From positions 62,001 to 126,000 of the forward strand of contig CANLWG010000011.1 in NCBI GenBank assembly GCA_947494715.1: 64,000 bases of DNA, in the 5' to 3' direction. Every line of letters starts with the position of its first letter. The first letter of the stretch is position 1. The notes beneath the pieces were generated by a model. That model was not told the DNA's origin. It worked only from the letters and a program-made list of their open reading frames with translations, and did no database searches. Positions 25,187-35,063 of this stretch are shown here, piece by piece. This DNA is from an uncultured Flavobacteriaceae bacterium. Its GTDB lineage: Bacteria; Bacteroidota; Bacteroidia; Flavobacteriales; Flavobacteriaceae. A program made the translations under genes and the position numbers.

Positions 25187-26455
25187 TTAAAGGTCATATT
25201 GCTTTATTTTTCTATATAAGGTACGTTCAGAGATGCCCAATTCCGCTGCGGCCGCTTTTCGTTTGCCCCTATTTCGCTCCAAGGACTTTTTGATCAGTTC
25301 TATTTCCTTTTCCTGTAAAGATAGTGTTTCTTCTTCCTCTATCTCCTCGGCAAAATGGTACTTGTCCTCTTGTGGCTGACTGTATGTTTGGGGCTCTACC
25401 TGGGGCTCCGGAAGGTGCAGGACCTCCATGGTAGTGCTTTCCTCTTCTTGTGAACCTTCCCCATTGGTCCCATATATTTTCTGGATAAGCGTTTCGTTCT
25501 CCTCCTGTACCTTGGCAGAATCTTTGTTCTTTAACAATTCCAAGGTGAGCTTCTTCAAATCATTAAGATCTCCCTTCATGTCGAACAGGACCTTGTACAA
25601 TATTTCACGCTCATTGCTAAAATTTCCCTCGTCTTTCTTTTGATCTATAACCGCGGGGAGATTACTTTTGTTGGCGTTGGGAAGGTAACCGTTCAATACG
25701 TATGCCGAAATGTTTCTGCCTTTTTCAAGTACGGAAATTTGTTCCGCGATATTGCGTAATTGCCTTACATTTCCTGGCCATCGGTGTTTTAAGAGCAATT
25801 GAATGGCATCGTCTTCCAACCGTATTGTAGGCATTTTGTATTTCTGTCCAAAATCCGATGCGAATTTCCTGAACAAGAGGTGAATGTCTTCTTGGCGTTC
25901 GCGTAAAGGAGGTATATTAATTTCTACGGTACTTAACCTATAGTAAAGATCTTCCCTGAACTTTTCCTTCTTTATGGCATCCAACATGTTCATGTTGGTA
26001 GCCGCAACAATACGTACGTCCGTTTTTTGTACCTGTGAAGATCCTACCTTTAAAAATTCACCGTTCTCCAAAATTCGTAACAGGCGTACCTGCGTAGTAA
26101 GTGGAAGTTCGCCAACTTCATCAAGAAATATGGTTCCGCCATCGGCTACCTCAAAGTAACCGCTCCTGGTTTGCGTGGCCCCCGTAAAAGATCCTTTTTC
26201 ATGGCCAAAAAGCTCGCTATCTATGGTGCCTTCAGGTATGGCCCCGCAGTTCACGGCAATATATTTTGCATGTTTTCTATGGGATAGGGAATGGATGATT
26301 TTTGGAACGGCTTCCTTACCTACTCCACTTTCACCTGTGACCAGGACCGAAATATCAGTAGGTGCCACCTGAATAGCTTTTTCCAATGCCCTGTTCAACT
26401 TAGGGTCATTGCCGATAATCTCGAAACGTTGTTTTATTGCTTGTACTGATTCCAT
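25187..26455 (-). CDS. Sigma-54 enhancer-binding protein without receiver domain
   Basis: A 422-residue NtrC-type transcription activator. The AAA+ domain starts almost at the N-terminus: Walker A GESGVGKE (41-48), GSFTGA (88-93) as the sigma-54 contact loop in place of the usual GAFTGA, Walker B TIFLDEVGELP, the sensor region LYYRLSTVEINIPPLRER and HRWPGNVRQLRN. An acidic, Gln-rich linker of about 130 residues separates it from a Fis-type helix-turn-helix (AAAELGISERTLYRKIKQ). With no receiver or GAF domain its activity is probably set by expression or a partner. It sits between miaB and lptE. Confidence 0.92.
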   Translation of the reverse strand: MESVQAIKQRFEIIGNDPKLNRALEKAIQVAPTDISVLVTGESGVGKEAVPKIIHSLSHRKHAKYIAVNCGAIPEGTIDSELFGHEKGSFTGATQTRSGYFEVADGGTIFLDEVGELPLTTQVRLLRILENGEFLKVGSSQVQKTDVRIVAATNMNMLDAIKKEKFREDLYYRLSTVEINIPPLRERQEDIHLLFRKFASDFGQKYKMPTIRLEDDAIQLLLKHRWPGNVRQLRNIAEQISVLEKGRNISAYVLNGYLPNANKSNLPAVIDQKKDEGNFSNEREILYKVLFDMKGDLNDLKKLTLELLKNKDSAKVQEENETLIQKIYGTNGEGSQEEESTTMEVLHLPEPQVEPQTYSQPQEDKYHFAEEIEEEETLSLQEKEIELIKKSLERNRGKRKAAAAELGISERTLYRKIKQYDL

Positions 26456-26537
26456 TTATTTTCTTTCATTCCTCCGGAGGTAAAAATCCTGCTCACGGTA
26501 CAGGTTAATTTCAGATTAAGTGCGGAATTCTAAAAAG

Positions 26538-27983
26538 TCAATTATTAGCTGCGTACCCAGTTGCCTCACCGATCAAAGTGGCGGAGGTACACTCATTTAT
26601 CTTTACGTTTACAAAATCCCCAACATGGTACTTTTCCTTGGGAAAGACCACAACGGTATTTTGGGAATTACGTCCCATCCAGTGGGCATCCGATTTTTTG
26701 GAAGACCCTTCTATCAAGACTTCCTCAATCTTGCCCAAATGTTGTTGGGTTCTATAAAGCCCATGTTTTTGTTGAAGATCTATAATTTCTCGTAACCTTC
26801 TTTTTTTTGTTTCTTCCGGTACATCATCCTTCAATTTTCGTGCAGCCAAGGTACCCGGTCTTTCGGAATAGGCGAACATAAATCCGAAATCATACTTTAC
26901 ATGCTCCATTAAGGATAGGGTATCCTTATGGTCTTCCTCGGTTTCTGTGGGAAATCCGGCAATCATATCTTGGCTTATGGCACAATTTGGTAGTATTCTG
27001 CGAATGTTATCGATCAATTCAAAATATTCCTCACGGGTATGCAAACGGTTCATCGCTTTTAGAATGCGATTACTACCACTTTGCACTGGTAGGTGAATGT
27101 AGTTGCAAATGTTATCGTGCTTGGCCATGGTCTCTATGACATCTAGGGTCATATCCTGTGGATTGGAAGTAGAAAAACGAATGCGCATTTTGGGCTGCGC
27201 GAAAGCTACCATTTCCAATAACTTTGAAAAATTAACCGCGGTGACTTTCTGTATCTCCGAAGCCTTTTCAAATTCCTTCTTAAGTCCGCCACCATACCAT
27301 AGGTAACTGTCCACGTTTTGCCCTAGCAGCGTTACTTCCTTAAACCCTTTTTCCCAAAGATCGTTTACCTCGGCTACAATGGAAAAGGGGTCTCGGCTAC
27401 GTTCACGACCTCGTGTAAAAGGTACCACACAAAACGTGCACATATTGTCACATCCACGTGTTATGGATACAAATGCGGTTACCCCATTGGAATTTAATCG
27501 GACGGGGGCAACATCGCCGTAAGTCTCGTCTTTGGAGAGGATAACGTTTACGGCATTTCGGCCTTCATCGATTTCCTGTATGAGATTGGGTAAGTCTTTG
27601 TAGGCATCCGGCCCTACCACCATATCCACTATCTTTTCCTCTTCCAGGAGCTTGTCCTTTAACCGCTCTGCCATACAGCCCAATACGCCTACCTTCATAT
27701 GGGGTTTGGTTTTTTTTACGGCATTGAATTTTTCCAAACGTTTTCTGACCGTTGTCTCCGCTTTTTCTCGAATAGAACAGGTATTTACCAAAACCAAATC
27801 GGCATCCTCTAGGACATTCGTTGTATCGAATCCTTGTTTGGACAGGATGGAAGCCACAATTTCGCTGTCGGAAAAATTCATTTGACAGCCGTAACTTTCA
27901 ATATACAGTTTGCGTGTATTGCTCTGATTGCTTTCCAAGGTAAGCGTACTGCCCTGAACCGATTCATCAATTACTTTTTCCAT
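26538..27983 (-). CDS. miaB: tRNA methylthiotransferase MiaB
   Basis: Radical-SAM enzyme that adds a methylthio group to i6A37 of tRNAs reading UNN codons. The 481-residue protein has the N-terminal cluster cysteines in [18 protein letters not shown] and LGCMAERL, the radical-SAM CxxxCxxC in CDNMCTFC, and a C-terminal TRAM domain ([13 protein letters not shown]). It starts at ATG 27983. It heads the miaB, sigma-54 regulator, lptE, TPR protein, secG series. Confidence 0.96.
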   Translation of the reverse strand: MEKVIDESVQGSTLTLESNQSNTRKLYIESYGCQMNFSDSEIVASILSKQGFDTTNVLEDADLVLVNTCSIREKAETTVRKRLEKFNAVKKTKPHMKVGVLGCMAERLKDKLLEEEKIVDMVVGPDAYKDLPNLIQEIDEGRNAVNVILSKDETYGDVAPVRLNSNGVTAFVSITRGCDNMCTFCVVPFTRGRERSRDPFSIVAEVNDLWEKGFKEVTLLGQNVDSYLWYGGGLKKEFEKASEIQKVTAVNFSKLLEMVAFAQPKMRIRFSTSNPQDMTLDVIETMAKHDNICNYIHLPVQSGSNRILKAMNRLHTREEYFELIDNIRRILPNCAISQDMIAGFPTETEEDHKDTLSLMEHVKYDFGFMFAYSERPGTLAARKLKDDVPEETKKRRLREIIDLQQKHGLYRTQQHLGKIEEVLIEGSSKKSDAHWMGRNSQNTVVVFPKEKYHVGDFVNVKINECTSATLIGEATGYAANN

Positions 27984-28320
27984 GGAATGCCTACTATCTT
28001 TCGTGGAATTTAGGAAGGCAAAGATAATACTAAATTCAAAGTTGTGACATAATGACAGTTTGTTTTACAATAATTTTATGCATTATTTGGCTATCTACTG
28101 ATATGTGCTGCCATTTATCAAGATATTATGGTCTTCGTTTGGGTGATAAATTTTCAAGGTGTTTTCCAAAGCACTGTAGCGTAAAAACCCAACATGTCAT
28201 ACTGTAAGGATAAAGATTTTGACGATAAGATTTAATTTTTTTGGATTGTAATTCCAAAATAACGCAACGGTATCCCATAACATGCATCTATTGGACAACA
28301 ACCCAATAAATAAATATGTT
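27984..28320. other. Gene-free divergent intergenic region miaB / LVIVD lipoprotein
   Basis: No coding frame is supported here. It contains a miaB -7 box (28018-28026, minus) and, near the right end, a weak inverted repeat TTTTGGA (28239-28245) / TCCAAAA (28253-28259) that could belong to the LVIVD gene promoter. Nothing else stands out. Confidence 0.6.
28018..28026 (-). promoter_or_regulatory. -7 box of miaB
   Basis: Minus strand TATCTTTGC matches TAnnTTTG exactly, 35 bp before the miaB start codon. No -33 box at standard distance. Confidence 0.4.
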
Positions 28321-29568
28321 ATGAAAAAGAAAATGCTATTGCTACTTGTGGTAGCTTCGTTGGGATTCATTTCCTGCGATGATAACAAGGGCGATGATAG
28401 GTATGCCGACTATCTTGTGGCGCGCCCGTTGAAAATTACCAAGGCCGAATTCAAAAATGGTGTGGATATTATAGCACCCCTGCCCATTGAGGAATCGGGA
28501 AAGATCTACGCCTATCAGGATTACATTTTTGTCAATGATAAATATAGGGGCGTTCATGTCATAGACAATAGTAATCCAAATGCCCCAAAAAAGATTTCTT
28601 TCATTAAGATTGCTGGTAATGTGGATATTTCCGTAAAGGATAATTATCTATATGCCGATAGCCTAATGGACCTCATCGTTTTGGATATTTCGGACATTAC
28701 CAACATTACCATTGTGAATCGATTGGAAAATGTGCTTAGGAATAATGTAGTTTGGCCGTTAGGAGTCGATTTTTTTGAACAGACCAATTTTGATTACGAG
28801 AACGAAATCATTGTCGGGTGGGAAGTGGTTACCGAGCGTCGCCTAATTGCCGAGTTCGAGGAACGTTTTCTAAACAGGGGGGATGCTCTGTTTTCGGAGG
28901 CGGCCAATGATGCCGGCACCGGACAAGGAGGCTCTTTAGCGAGGTTCAAGATTGTCGGTGATTTTCTCTATGCCGTGGATAGCCATAACATCAATATTTT
29001 TAATATAGAAGATTTAGAAAACCCTCAGGATTTAGAGGATGTCTATGCTGGGTTCGACATTGAAACTATTTTTAATAGAGGAGAACATTTGTTTCTTGGT
29101 AGCATGCGCGGGATGTATATTTATGATATTTCCTCCCCGGCTACCCCAACGTTTGTATCGGAGTTTCAACATGGAACCGCTTGTGATCCCGTAGTGGTGG
29201 ATGGAGATTATGCCTATGTCACTTTGCGTGGCGGTAACGGTTGTGGCGCCACCGAAAGTGGTTTGTTCATTGTGGATATTTCCAATATTTCCAGTCCGGA
29301 ACTAAAGATATCCTACCCCATGGACGGCCCATATGGACTTGGTATAAAGGATGAAAAACTGTTCGTCTGTGATGGTGAATCTGGTCTTAAGGTATATGAC
29401 AAGACCAATGTAGAAGATCTGGTATCCTTAAACCATTTTAAGGACATTTTTACGTTCGATGTTATTCCTTTGGATAACTCCTTGTTGATGGTGGGAGATG
29501 AGGTGTTGTATCAATACGAATATTTGGAAGATGATATAAAATTAATGAGCACTCTAGAGCTAGATTAA
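28321..29568 (+). CDS. LVIVD-repeat lipoprotein
   Basis: A 415-residue lipoprotein (signal MKKKMLLLLVVASLGFISC, lipid Cys19). The mature part is a series of beta-propeller-like LVIVD repeats, each with a variant of YLYAADS..LIVLDISDITN; VIDNSNPNAPK, VLDISDITNI, IFNIEDLENPQ, IYDISSPATP and IVDISNISSP are five copies. Such proteins are probably binding scaffolds on the cell surface. I start it at ATG 28321, because an in-frame start at 28282 would hide the signal. A strong terminator follows. Confidence 0.85.
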   Translation: MKKKMLLLLVVASLGFISCDDNKGDDRYADYLVARPLKITKAEFKNGVDIIAPLPIEESGKIYAYQDYIFVNDKYRGVHVIDNSNPNAPKKISFIKIAGNVDISVKDNYLYADSLMDLIVLDISDITNITIVNRLENVLRNNVVWPLGVDFFEQTNFDYENEIIVGWEVVTERRLIAEFEERFLNRGDALFSEAANDAGTGQGGSLARFKIVGDFLYAVDSHNINIFNIEDLENPQDLEDVYAGFDIETIFNRGEHLFLGSMRGMYIYDISSPATPTFVSEFQHGTACDPVVVDGDYAYVTLRGGNGCGATESGLFIVDISNISSPELKISYPMDGPYGLGIKDEKLFVCDGESGLKVYDKTNVEDLVSLNHFKDIFTFDVIPLDNSLLMVGDEVLYQYEYLEDDIKLMSTLELD

Positions 29569-29584
29569 AGTACTATATAAGGAT

Positions 29585-29614
29585 AAAAAAGCCCCGGAAT
29601 TCCGGGGCTTTTTT
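29585..29614 (+). terminator. Terminator after the LVIVD lipoprotein gene
   Basis: Perfect 30-bp palindrome with arms AAAAAAGCCCCGG and CCGGGGCTTTTTT around AATT. Confidence 0.88.
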
Positions 29615-29658
29615 ATGCAGGGATATTTCGGGGATGGTTCCAAATTAAAAATTTCGGT

Positions 29659-29667
29659 TACTTTTGT
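29659..29667 (+). promoter_or_regulatory. -7 box of topA
   Basis: TACTTTTGT, an exact TAnnTTTG match, 18 bp before the topA ATG. Identical nonamers precede purH and mreB. Confidence 0.45.
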
Positions 29668-29685
29668 TCCTTCAAAAACCACTGC

Positions 29686-32166
29686 ATGGCAAAGAATTTA
29701 GTAATCGTGGAGTCGCCTGCCAAGGCAAAGACGATAGAGAAATTTTTAGGGAAAGATTACAAAGTAGAGTCCAGTTTTGGGCATATCGCGGATTTACCTT
29801 CCAAGGAACTTGGCGTAGATGTGGATAACAATTTTGAGCCAAAATATATTGTCGATAAGGATAAAAAAGCCTTGGTAAAAAAGTTAAAGGACCTTGCCAA
29901 AAAAGCAGATACTATTTGGTTGGCCAGTGATGAAGATCGTGAGGGTGAAGCTATTTCTTGGCATTTGACCGAAACATTGGATTTGGATAAGAATAAGACC
30001 AAACGTATCGTTTTTAACTCCATTACCAAATCGGCCATCCAAAAGGCCATTGAGAATCCACGGGATATCAATTACAATTTGGTAAATGCCCAACAGGCAA
30101 GGCGAGTATTAGATCGTTTGGTCGGCTATCAGTTGTCTCCCGTACTATGGAAAAAAATAAAACCAGGACTTTCGGCTGGTAGGGTCCAATCGGTTGCGGT
30201 AAGGCTGATTGTTGAAAGGGAACGGGATATAGAGATATTTAAGCCGGAAGCTTCCTTTAGGGTTTCAGCGGAATTCAAGACCGCCGATGGAGGTGTCTTT
30301 ACGGCCAAATTGAATAAAACATTTGCATCCAAGGATGAGGCAGAGGCCTTTTTAAAACAGAACCTTGGAGCTATTTTTTCGGTTAGTAATCTCGATAAAA
30401 AACCGGCCAAAAAATCCCCATCAGCACCATTTACCACCTCCACCTTACAACAAGAGGCGTCCCGTAAACTCTATTTTTCGGTAGGGCGCACCATGCAGGT
30501 TGCCCAACGTTTGTATGAAGCCGGACTTATCACCTACATGAGAACGGATAGTGTTAACCTTTCCGGTGAGGCCATTACTATGGCCAAAGAGGCTATTATT
30601 GAAAATTATGGGAAAGAGTACAGCAACGTAAGGAATTTTAAGGGAAAATCAAAGGGTGCGCAAGAAGCACATGAGGCCATTCGCCCTACCAACATTACCA
30701 ATCAATCGCCGTCCTTGGAGCGAGACCAATCAAAATTGTACGAACTTATTTGGAAGCGGACCATTGCCTCGCAGATGAGTGATGCCCAATTGGAACGTAC
30801 CAATGTTAAGATTAAGTCGAGCACGCATGGTGAGGAATTTATGGCCAACGGGGAGATCATTAAATTTGATGGCTTCCTAAAGGTATATATGGAAGGAATT
30901 GATGATGAGGACCGGGTCGAAGAGCAAGAAGGCATGTTGCCGGCCATGAAGGAGGGAGATGTTTTGGAGAATAAATACATTACGGCAACCGAGCGTTTCA
31001 CCAGACCACCATACCGGTTTACCGAGGCATCATTGGTAAAGAAACTGGAGGAACTTGGTATTGGAAGACCTTCCACATATGCGCCTACCATTTCTACCAT
31101 TCAGAACAGGGGCTATGTAGAAAAAGGCACCATAGAGGGTACGGAACGGAATTACATTCAGTTGTTGCTGGATTCCGGAAGAATACAGCAGAAGAAACTT
31201 ACTGAAACTGTGGGTTCCGATAAGGGCAAGCTTGTTCCTACGGATATAGGGATGATCGTAAATGACTTTTTGGTAAGCCATTTCGCCAATATCCTGGATT
31301 ATAACTTTACTGCCAAGGTCGAAGAGAATTTTGACGAAATAGCCGAAGGTGAAGAGGATTGGCAAAAGATAATGAAGGATTTTTATGAGGATTTTCGTCC
31401 CAATGTTGAGCATGTGGAAGAAAACGCCGACCGTGCGAGTGGGGAACGGGTATTGGGAATGGATCCCGATACAGGTAGACAGGTGGCTGTACGTCTTGGG
31501 AAATTTGGCCCTATGGTCCAGATAGGAACGGTAGAAGAAGAAGAAAAACCTTTGTTTGCCAGTCTTTTACCAGATCAATCCTTAAATACCATTACCTATG
31601 ATGAAGCCATGGAATTGTTTCAACTTCCTAGAAAGTTGGGGGTTTACAAAGGAGAAGACATAGAAGCCAATGTGGGTCGTTATGGCCCATATGTTCGTTT
31701 TGGAAAGAAGTTTGTTTCCTTGGATAAGGGCGAGAGCGCCTTTGATGTGGATTTGGAAAGGGCCATTGAACTTATTCAGGAAAAAGAAAAGGCAGATGCA
31801 CCCATAGCTACCTATGAAGGTAAGGAAGTTACCAAGGGTAAAGGGCGGTTTGGACCTTTCATCAAATGGGATGGGATTTTTATCAATGTCAACAAGAAAT
31901 ATGATTTCGATAATCTATTACAAGAGGATATTGCGGAACTGATAGAGACTAAAAAGCAAAAGGAAATCGATAAACTGGTACAGGAATGGCCGGAAGAAGG
32001 TATCCGGATCGAAAAGGCCAGATGGGGAAGACATAATATAATAAAAGGCCGCACCAAGGTAGAGTTGGCCAAAACGGTGGATGCCTCCAAAGTTAAACTG
32101 GAAGAGGCCAAGGAGCTTTTGGAAAAAAAAGCCCCAAAAAAAAGGTCGAAGGCAAAGAAGAAGTAA
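29686..32166 (+). CDS. topA: DNA topoisomerase I (type IA)
   Basis: Relaxes negative supercoils by single-strand passage. The 826-residue protein starts with the Toprim motif VIVESPAKAKTI, has ASDEDREGEAISWHL for metal binding, and the catalytic tyrosine at residue 284 in ITYMRTDSV. The C-terminal region has GRYGPYV/GRFGPFIK repeat domains instead of zinc ribbons; the protein contains no cysteine at all. It ends in a lysine-rich tail (KKAPKKRSKAKKK) that should bind DNA. Confidence 0.97.
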   Translation: MAKNLVIVESPAKAKTIEKFLGKDYKVESSFGHIADLPSKELGVDVDNNFEPKYIVDKDKKALVKKLKDLAKKADTIWLASDEDREGEAISWHLTETLDLDKNKTKRIVFNSITKSAIQKAIENPRDINYNLVNAQQARRVLDRLVGYQLSPVLWKKIKPGLSAGRVQSVAVRLIVERERDIEIFKPEASFRVSAEFKTADGGVFTAKLNKTFASKDEAEAFLKQNLGAIFSVSNLDKKPAKKSPSAPFTTSTLQQEASRKLYFSVGRTMQVAQRLYEAGLITYMRTDSVNLSGEAITMAKEAIIENYGKEYSNVRNFKGKSKGAQEAHEAIRPTNITNQSPSLERDQSKLYELIWKRTIASQMSDAQLERTNVKIKSSTHGEEFMANGEIIKFDGFLKVYMEGIDDEDRVEEQEGMLPAMKEGDVLENKYITATERFTRPPYRFTEASLVKKLEELGIGRPSTYAPTISTIQNRGYVEKGTIEGTERNYIQLLLDSGRIQQKKLTETVGSDKGKLVPTDIGMIVNDFLVSHFANILDYNFTAKVEENFDEIAEGEEDWQKIMKDFYEDFRPNVEHVEENADRASGERVLGMDPDTGRQVAVRLGKFGPMVQIGTVEEEEKPLFASLLPDQSLNTITYDEAMELFQLPRKLGVYKGEDIEANVGRYGPYVRFGKKFVSLDKGESAFDVDLERAIELIQEKEKADAPIATYEGKEVTKGKGRFGPFIKWDGIFINVNKKYDFDNLLQEDIAELIETKKQKEIDKLVQEWPEEGIRIEKARWGRHNIIKGRTKVELAKTVDASKVKLEEAKELLEKKAPKKRSKAKKK

Positions 32167-32233
32167 AAAAAATCTTGGCTGGCAATTCTAAATTCAAGCC
32201 TAAGCATACAGTGAAAGCTTAAAATTCTTGTCC

Positions 32234-32264
32234 TTGGAATTGACACTTGAACTCTTTAGTTTTG
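32234..32264 (+). promoter_or_regulatory. Promoter of the ureohydrolase-like gene
   Basis: TTG (32234-32236), a 20-bp spacer, then TAGTTTTG (32257-32264), an exact TAnnTTTG. About 46 bp before the start codon. Confidence 0.5.
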
Positions 32265-32310
32265 AAAACAAATACTAACCAGATAGTTCAATAACCCAAT
32301 ATCCACCTTA

Positions 32311-33471
32311 ATGGCATTCGATTTTTTAGTACCCATCGCAGATAAGGTCCTCGCCCATTGCGAACTGTTGTCCCCCCAGGCCCTTGGAAAAAATATACAC
32401 AAGCATACGGAAAAAAAGGGTTTACCTGTTTTGGCCAATGCATCCATGGCCATTGTGGGTGTTTTGGAATCTAGGAACGCTTTTGAAAAAAAACATGAAA
32501 AACTGGATGTTTCCAGCATCCGGATCCAGTTGTACAAGTTATTATATGGGAATTGGAACTCCACCATTGTGGATATGGGAGATATTGAGGAAGGAGAGAC
32601 CGTAGATGATACGTATTTTGTGGTGAGGGAAATCGCTGCCGGTCTACTGGAGGAAAACATTGTTCCTATTATAATTGGTGCTACCCAAGATGTTACCTAC
32701 CCCACCTACCGTGCCTTTGATGGTATAAAGGATTTGATAAACCTGGTAGCGGTGGACAGCCGTTTCGATTTTGGAATAGAGGATGAATTAATATCCTCCA
32801 ACTCCTATATGAGCAAGATTATTACGGACAAGCCCAACAACCTGTTCAATTTCTCCAATATTGGATATCAAAGTTACTTCAATGCCCAAGAGGAAATAGA
32901 CCTTATGGATCGCCTCTTTTTTGATGGATATAGATTGGGCGAGCTTACCCAAAACATGACTTTGGTAGAGCCGGTATTGCGAAATGCACATGTAGTAAGT
33001 ATAGATGCCCGTTCCATCAAGGCCAGTGAAATGGGAGTACTTTCCCATGACTTTTCCCCGAATGGTTTTGATGGCCGGGAAATCTGCACAATTGCTAGAT
33101 ATGCGGGTATCAGTGACAAGGTCTGTTTATTCGGTATTTACGAAATGGAGAATACGGCACAATCCAGCCAACTGATGGCCCAGATAATATGGTATTTCAT
33201 AGAGGGGTATGACTATAGGATTTACGAATCCCCATATACCAAAAATGACAACTTCACAAAGTACACCGTTCCCACCGAAACGGAGGAGTTGGTCTTCTAT
33301 AAAAGTCACCTTACCGAAAGATGGTGGGTAGAGGTGCCTTCAATTTTAACTTCACATACTAAAAAGGAATCATCGGCGTTATTACCATGCGCCGAAAAGG
33401 ACTATTTGGACGCTTGCGACCAGAACATTCCGGAAAGGTGGTTCAAGGCCTATAAGAAGGGCCTTAATTGA
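32311..33471 (+). CDS. Ureohydrolase (arginase/formimidoylglutamase) family protein with lost metal ligands
   Basis: A 386-residue cytoplasmic protein with the arginase-superfamily alpha/beta fold, commonly annotated formimidoylglutamase in this phylum. Compared with the family's six manganese ligands, the GGxH position reads GATQ (Gln126 for His), the DxHxD reads DSRFD (Asp149, Arg151, Asp153) and the DxD reads DAR (Asp232, Arg234). Three of six ligands are thus replaced, so hydrolysis by the usual binuclear centre is unlikely. It lies 123 bp upstream of gldK on the same strand. Possibly a binding or regulatory protein; function unknown. Confidence 0.75.
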   Translation: MAFDFLVPIADKVLAHCELLSPQALGKNIHKHTEKKGLPVLANASMAIVGVLESRNAFEKKHEKLDVSSIRIQLYKLLYGNWNSTIVDMGDIEEGETVDDTYFVVREIAAGLLEENIVPIIIGATQDVTYPTYRAFDGIKDLINLVAVDSRFDFGIEDELISSNSYMSKIITDKPNNLFNFSNIGYQSYFNAQEEIDLMDRLFFDGYRLGELTQNMTLVEPVLRNAHVVSIDARSIKASEMGVLSHDFSPNGFDGREICTIARYAGISDKVCLFGIYEMENTAQSSQLMAQIIWYFIEGYDYRIYESPYTKNDNFTKYTVPTETEELVFYKSHLTERWWVEVPSILTSHTKKESSALLPCAEKDYLDACDQNIPERWFKAYKKGLN

Positions 33472-33499
33472 TTAAAAGTTTTTTTAGAGGATAATTGCT

Positions 33500-33533
33500 T
33501 TTGATACAATAATTTACTCAAAACGTAGTTTTA
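33500..33533 (+). promoter_or_regulatory. Candidate promoter of the gldKLMN operon
   Basis: TTTG (33500-33503), 22-bp spacer, TAGTTTTA (33526-33533), one base off TAnnTTTG. About 60 bp before gldK. Confidence 0.35.
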
Positions 33534-33594
33534 GAGAGTAGAATAAATATTTGTGTTTGCAGTTTATAACCGAAATCGAAATTTAACCTAAAGT

Positions 33595-34959
33595 ATGAAG
33601 AAGCTATTGTTATCATCCATAGCGTTTGTTTTTTTGCTCACAAGTTGTGGGTCAAAAACCAAGGGAGAGCTAGTTGGAGCCAAAGGTAAAAAATGGTATC
33701 CCGAGAAGCCCTATGGAATGGAATTGATTCCCAGGGGATCTTTCATTATGGGTAAGAGCGAGGAAGACATGGCAAAGGTTCTCAATGCCCCCACCAAGAC
33801 GGTAACCGTACGTTCCTTTTATATGGATGACACGGAGATCACGAACAGTGAATATCGTCAGTTTGTGGAATGGGTAAAGGATTCCATTACCAGAACAAAA
33901 TTGGCCATTCTTGCCGATGAATTGGGACTAGGTCCAGAAGATGGGGGAATTGGGGAATATGCATTTAAGGATGCCGATACCTCCAAAGTGTCCGCATATG
34001 ACAAATATATGTTGGACAACTACTCCGGAATGGGAGAGACAGGATATGAAGGAAGGGCATTGAATAAGGACGAAGATCTTATTTGGGACGTTTCCGAATA
34101 TCCGGACGAGTACTATACCGAGATTATGGATTCTTTGTACATTCCCGAAGAAGAGTCCTATAATGGACAACGAAGTGTGGACGTTACTAAACTAAAGTAT
34201 AAGTATAGCTGGATGGATATTGAAGCCGCTGCTCGCGCTGCCAAAAAAGGTAAGGGTAGTAGAAAGGACTTTATCCGTCAGGAAGAATTGGAAATCTATC
34301 CGGATACGACGGTATGGATCAGGGATTTTGAATATTCCTATAACGAACCCATGCATAATGATTACTTTTGGCACGATGCTTATAGCGATTATCCCGTAGT
34401 CGGAGTTTCCTGGAAGCAGGCAAAGGCTTTTTGTAATTGGAGAACCAAGTTCAAGAATGATGATCAGAAAAGCCGTGGAAGACAATTTGTTAATCAATTT
34501 AGGTTGCCTACTGAAGCAGAATGGGAATACGCTGCCAGAGGTGGTATAGAAGGTGGAACCTACCCTTGGGGAGGCCCTTATGTAATTAGCGATACAGGTT
34601 GCTTCATGGCCAACTTTAAGCCACAACGGGGTGACTATGCAGCTGACGCCGCCTTGTACACCGTGGAGGCAAAGTCGTATGAGCCTAATGATTTTAACTT
34701 ATACAACATGGCCGGGAATGTATCCGAGTGGACCAACTCCAGCTATGATCCCGCGTCATATGATTACGTTTCTACTATGAATCCCAATGGTGGAGACGGT
34801 GGAAATGCAAGAAAGGTTATCCGTGGTGGATCTTGGAAGGATGTTGCATACTTCCTCCAAGTGAGTACCAGGGACTATGAGTATAAAGATTCCGCAAGGA
34901 GTTATATAGGTTTCCGAACAGTCCAGGATTATATGGGCGAAGAGGATTCAACACAATAG
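33595..34959 (+). CDS. gldK: Gliding motility/type IX secretion lipoprotein GldK
   Basis: Outer-membrane lipoprotein that forms the periplasmic ring of the type IX secretion system with GldN. The 454-residue product has lipobox LLTSC (Cys18) and a SUMF1-like fold (GMELIPRGSFIMGKS, FRLPTEAEWEYAARGG, YNMAGNVSEWTNSSY, IRGGSWKDV). The formylglycine-enzyme cysteines are absent, as expected for GldK. It begins the gldK-L-M-N run; 104 bp containing a palindrome separate it from gldL. Confidence 0.95.
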   Translation: MKKLLLSSIAFVFLLTSCGSKTKGELVGAKGKKWYPEKPYGMELIPRGSFIMGKSEEDMAKVLNAPTKTVTVRSFYMDDTEITNSEYRQFVEWVKDSITRTKLAILADELGLGPEDGGIGEYAFKDADTSKVSAYDKYMLDNYSGMGETGYEGRALNKDEDLIWDVSEYPDEYYTEIMDSLYIPEEESYNGQRSVDVTKLKYKYSWMDIEAAARAAKKGKGSRKDFIRQEELEIYPDTTVWIRDFEYSYNEPMHNDYFWHDAYSDYPVVGVSWKQAKAFCNWRTKFKNDDQKSRGRQFVNQFRLPTEAEWEYAARGGIEGGTYPWGGPYVISDTGCFMANFKPQRGDYAADAALYTVEAKSYEPNDFNLYNMAGNVSEWTNSSYDPASYDYVSTMNPNGGDGGNARKVIRGGSWKDVAYFLQVSTRDYEYKDSARSYIGFRTVQDYMGEEDSTQ

Positions 34960-34985
34960 AATTTATTTTAAACCTTAAATACAAA

Positions 34986-35003
34986 TCCCGATAGCTATCG
35001 GAA
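34986..35003. repeat. Palindromic repeat between gldK and gldL
   Basis: CCGATAGCTATCGG (34988-35001) is a perfect 14-bp palindrome. The sequence resembles a short dispersed palindrome seen between genes in many Bacteroidota genomes (from memory). In the gldKLMN transcript it forms a stem between the first two cistrons. Confidence 0.6.
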
Positions 35004-35063
35004 AACCATCAAATTTTAACCAAATACTTATTTTAACAGTAAACTTAAATTAAATTTTAAATT

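Noticed and set aside
33595-34959. GldK as an active formylglycine-generating enzyme
   Set aside because: The SUMF1 fold is there but the catalytic cysteines are absent, and the gldK-L-M-N context decides the identity.
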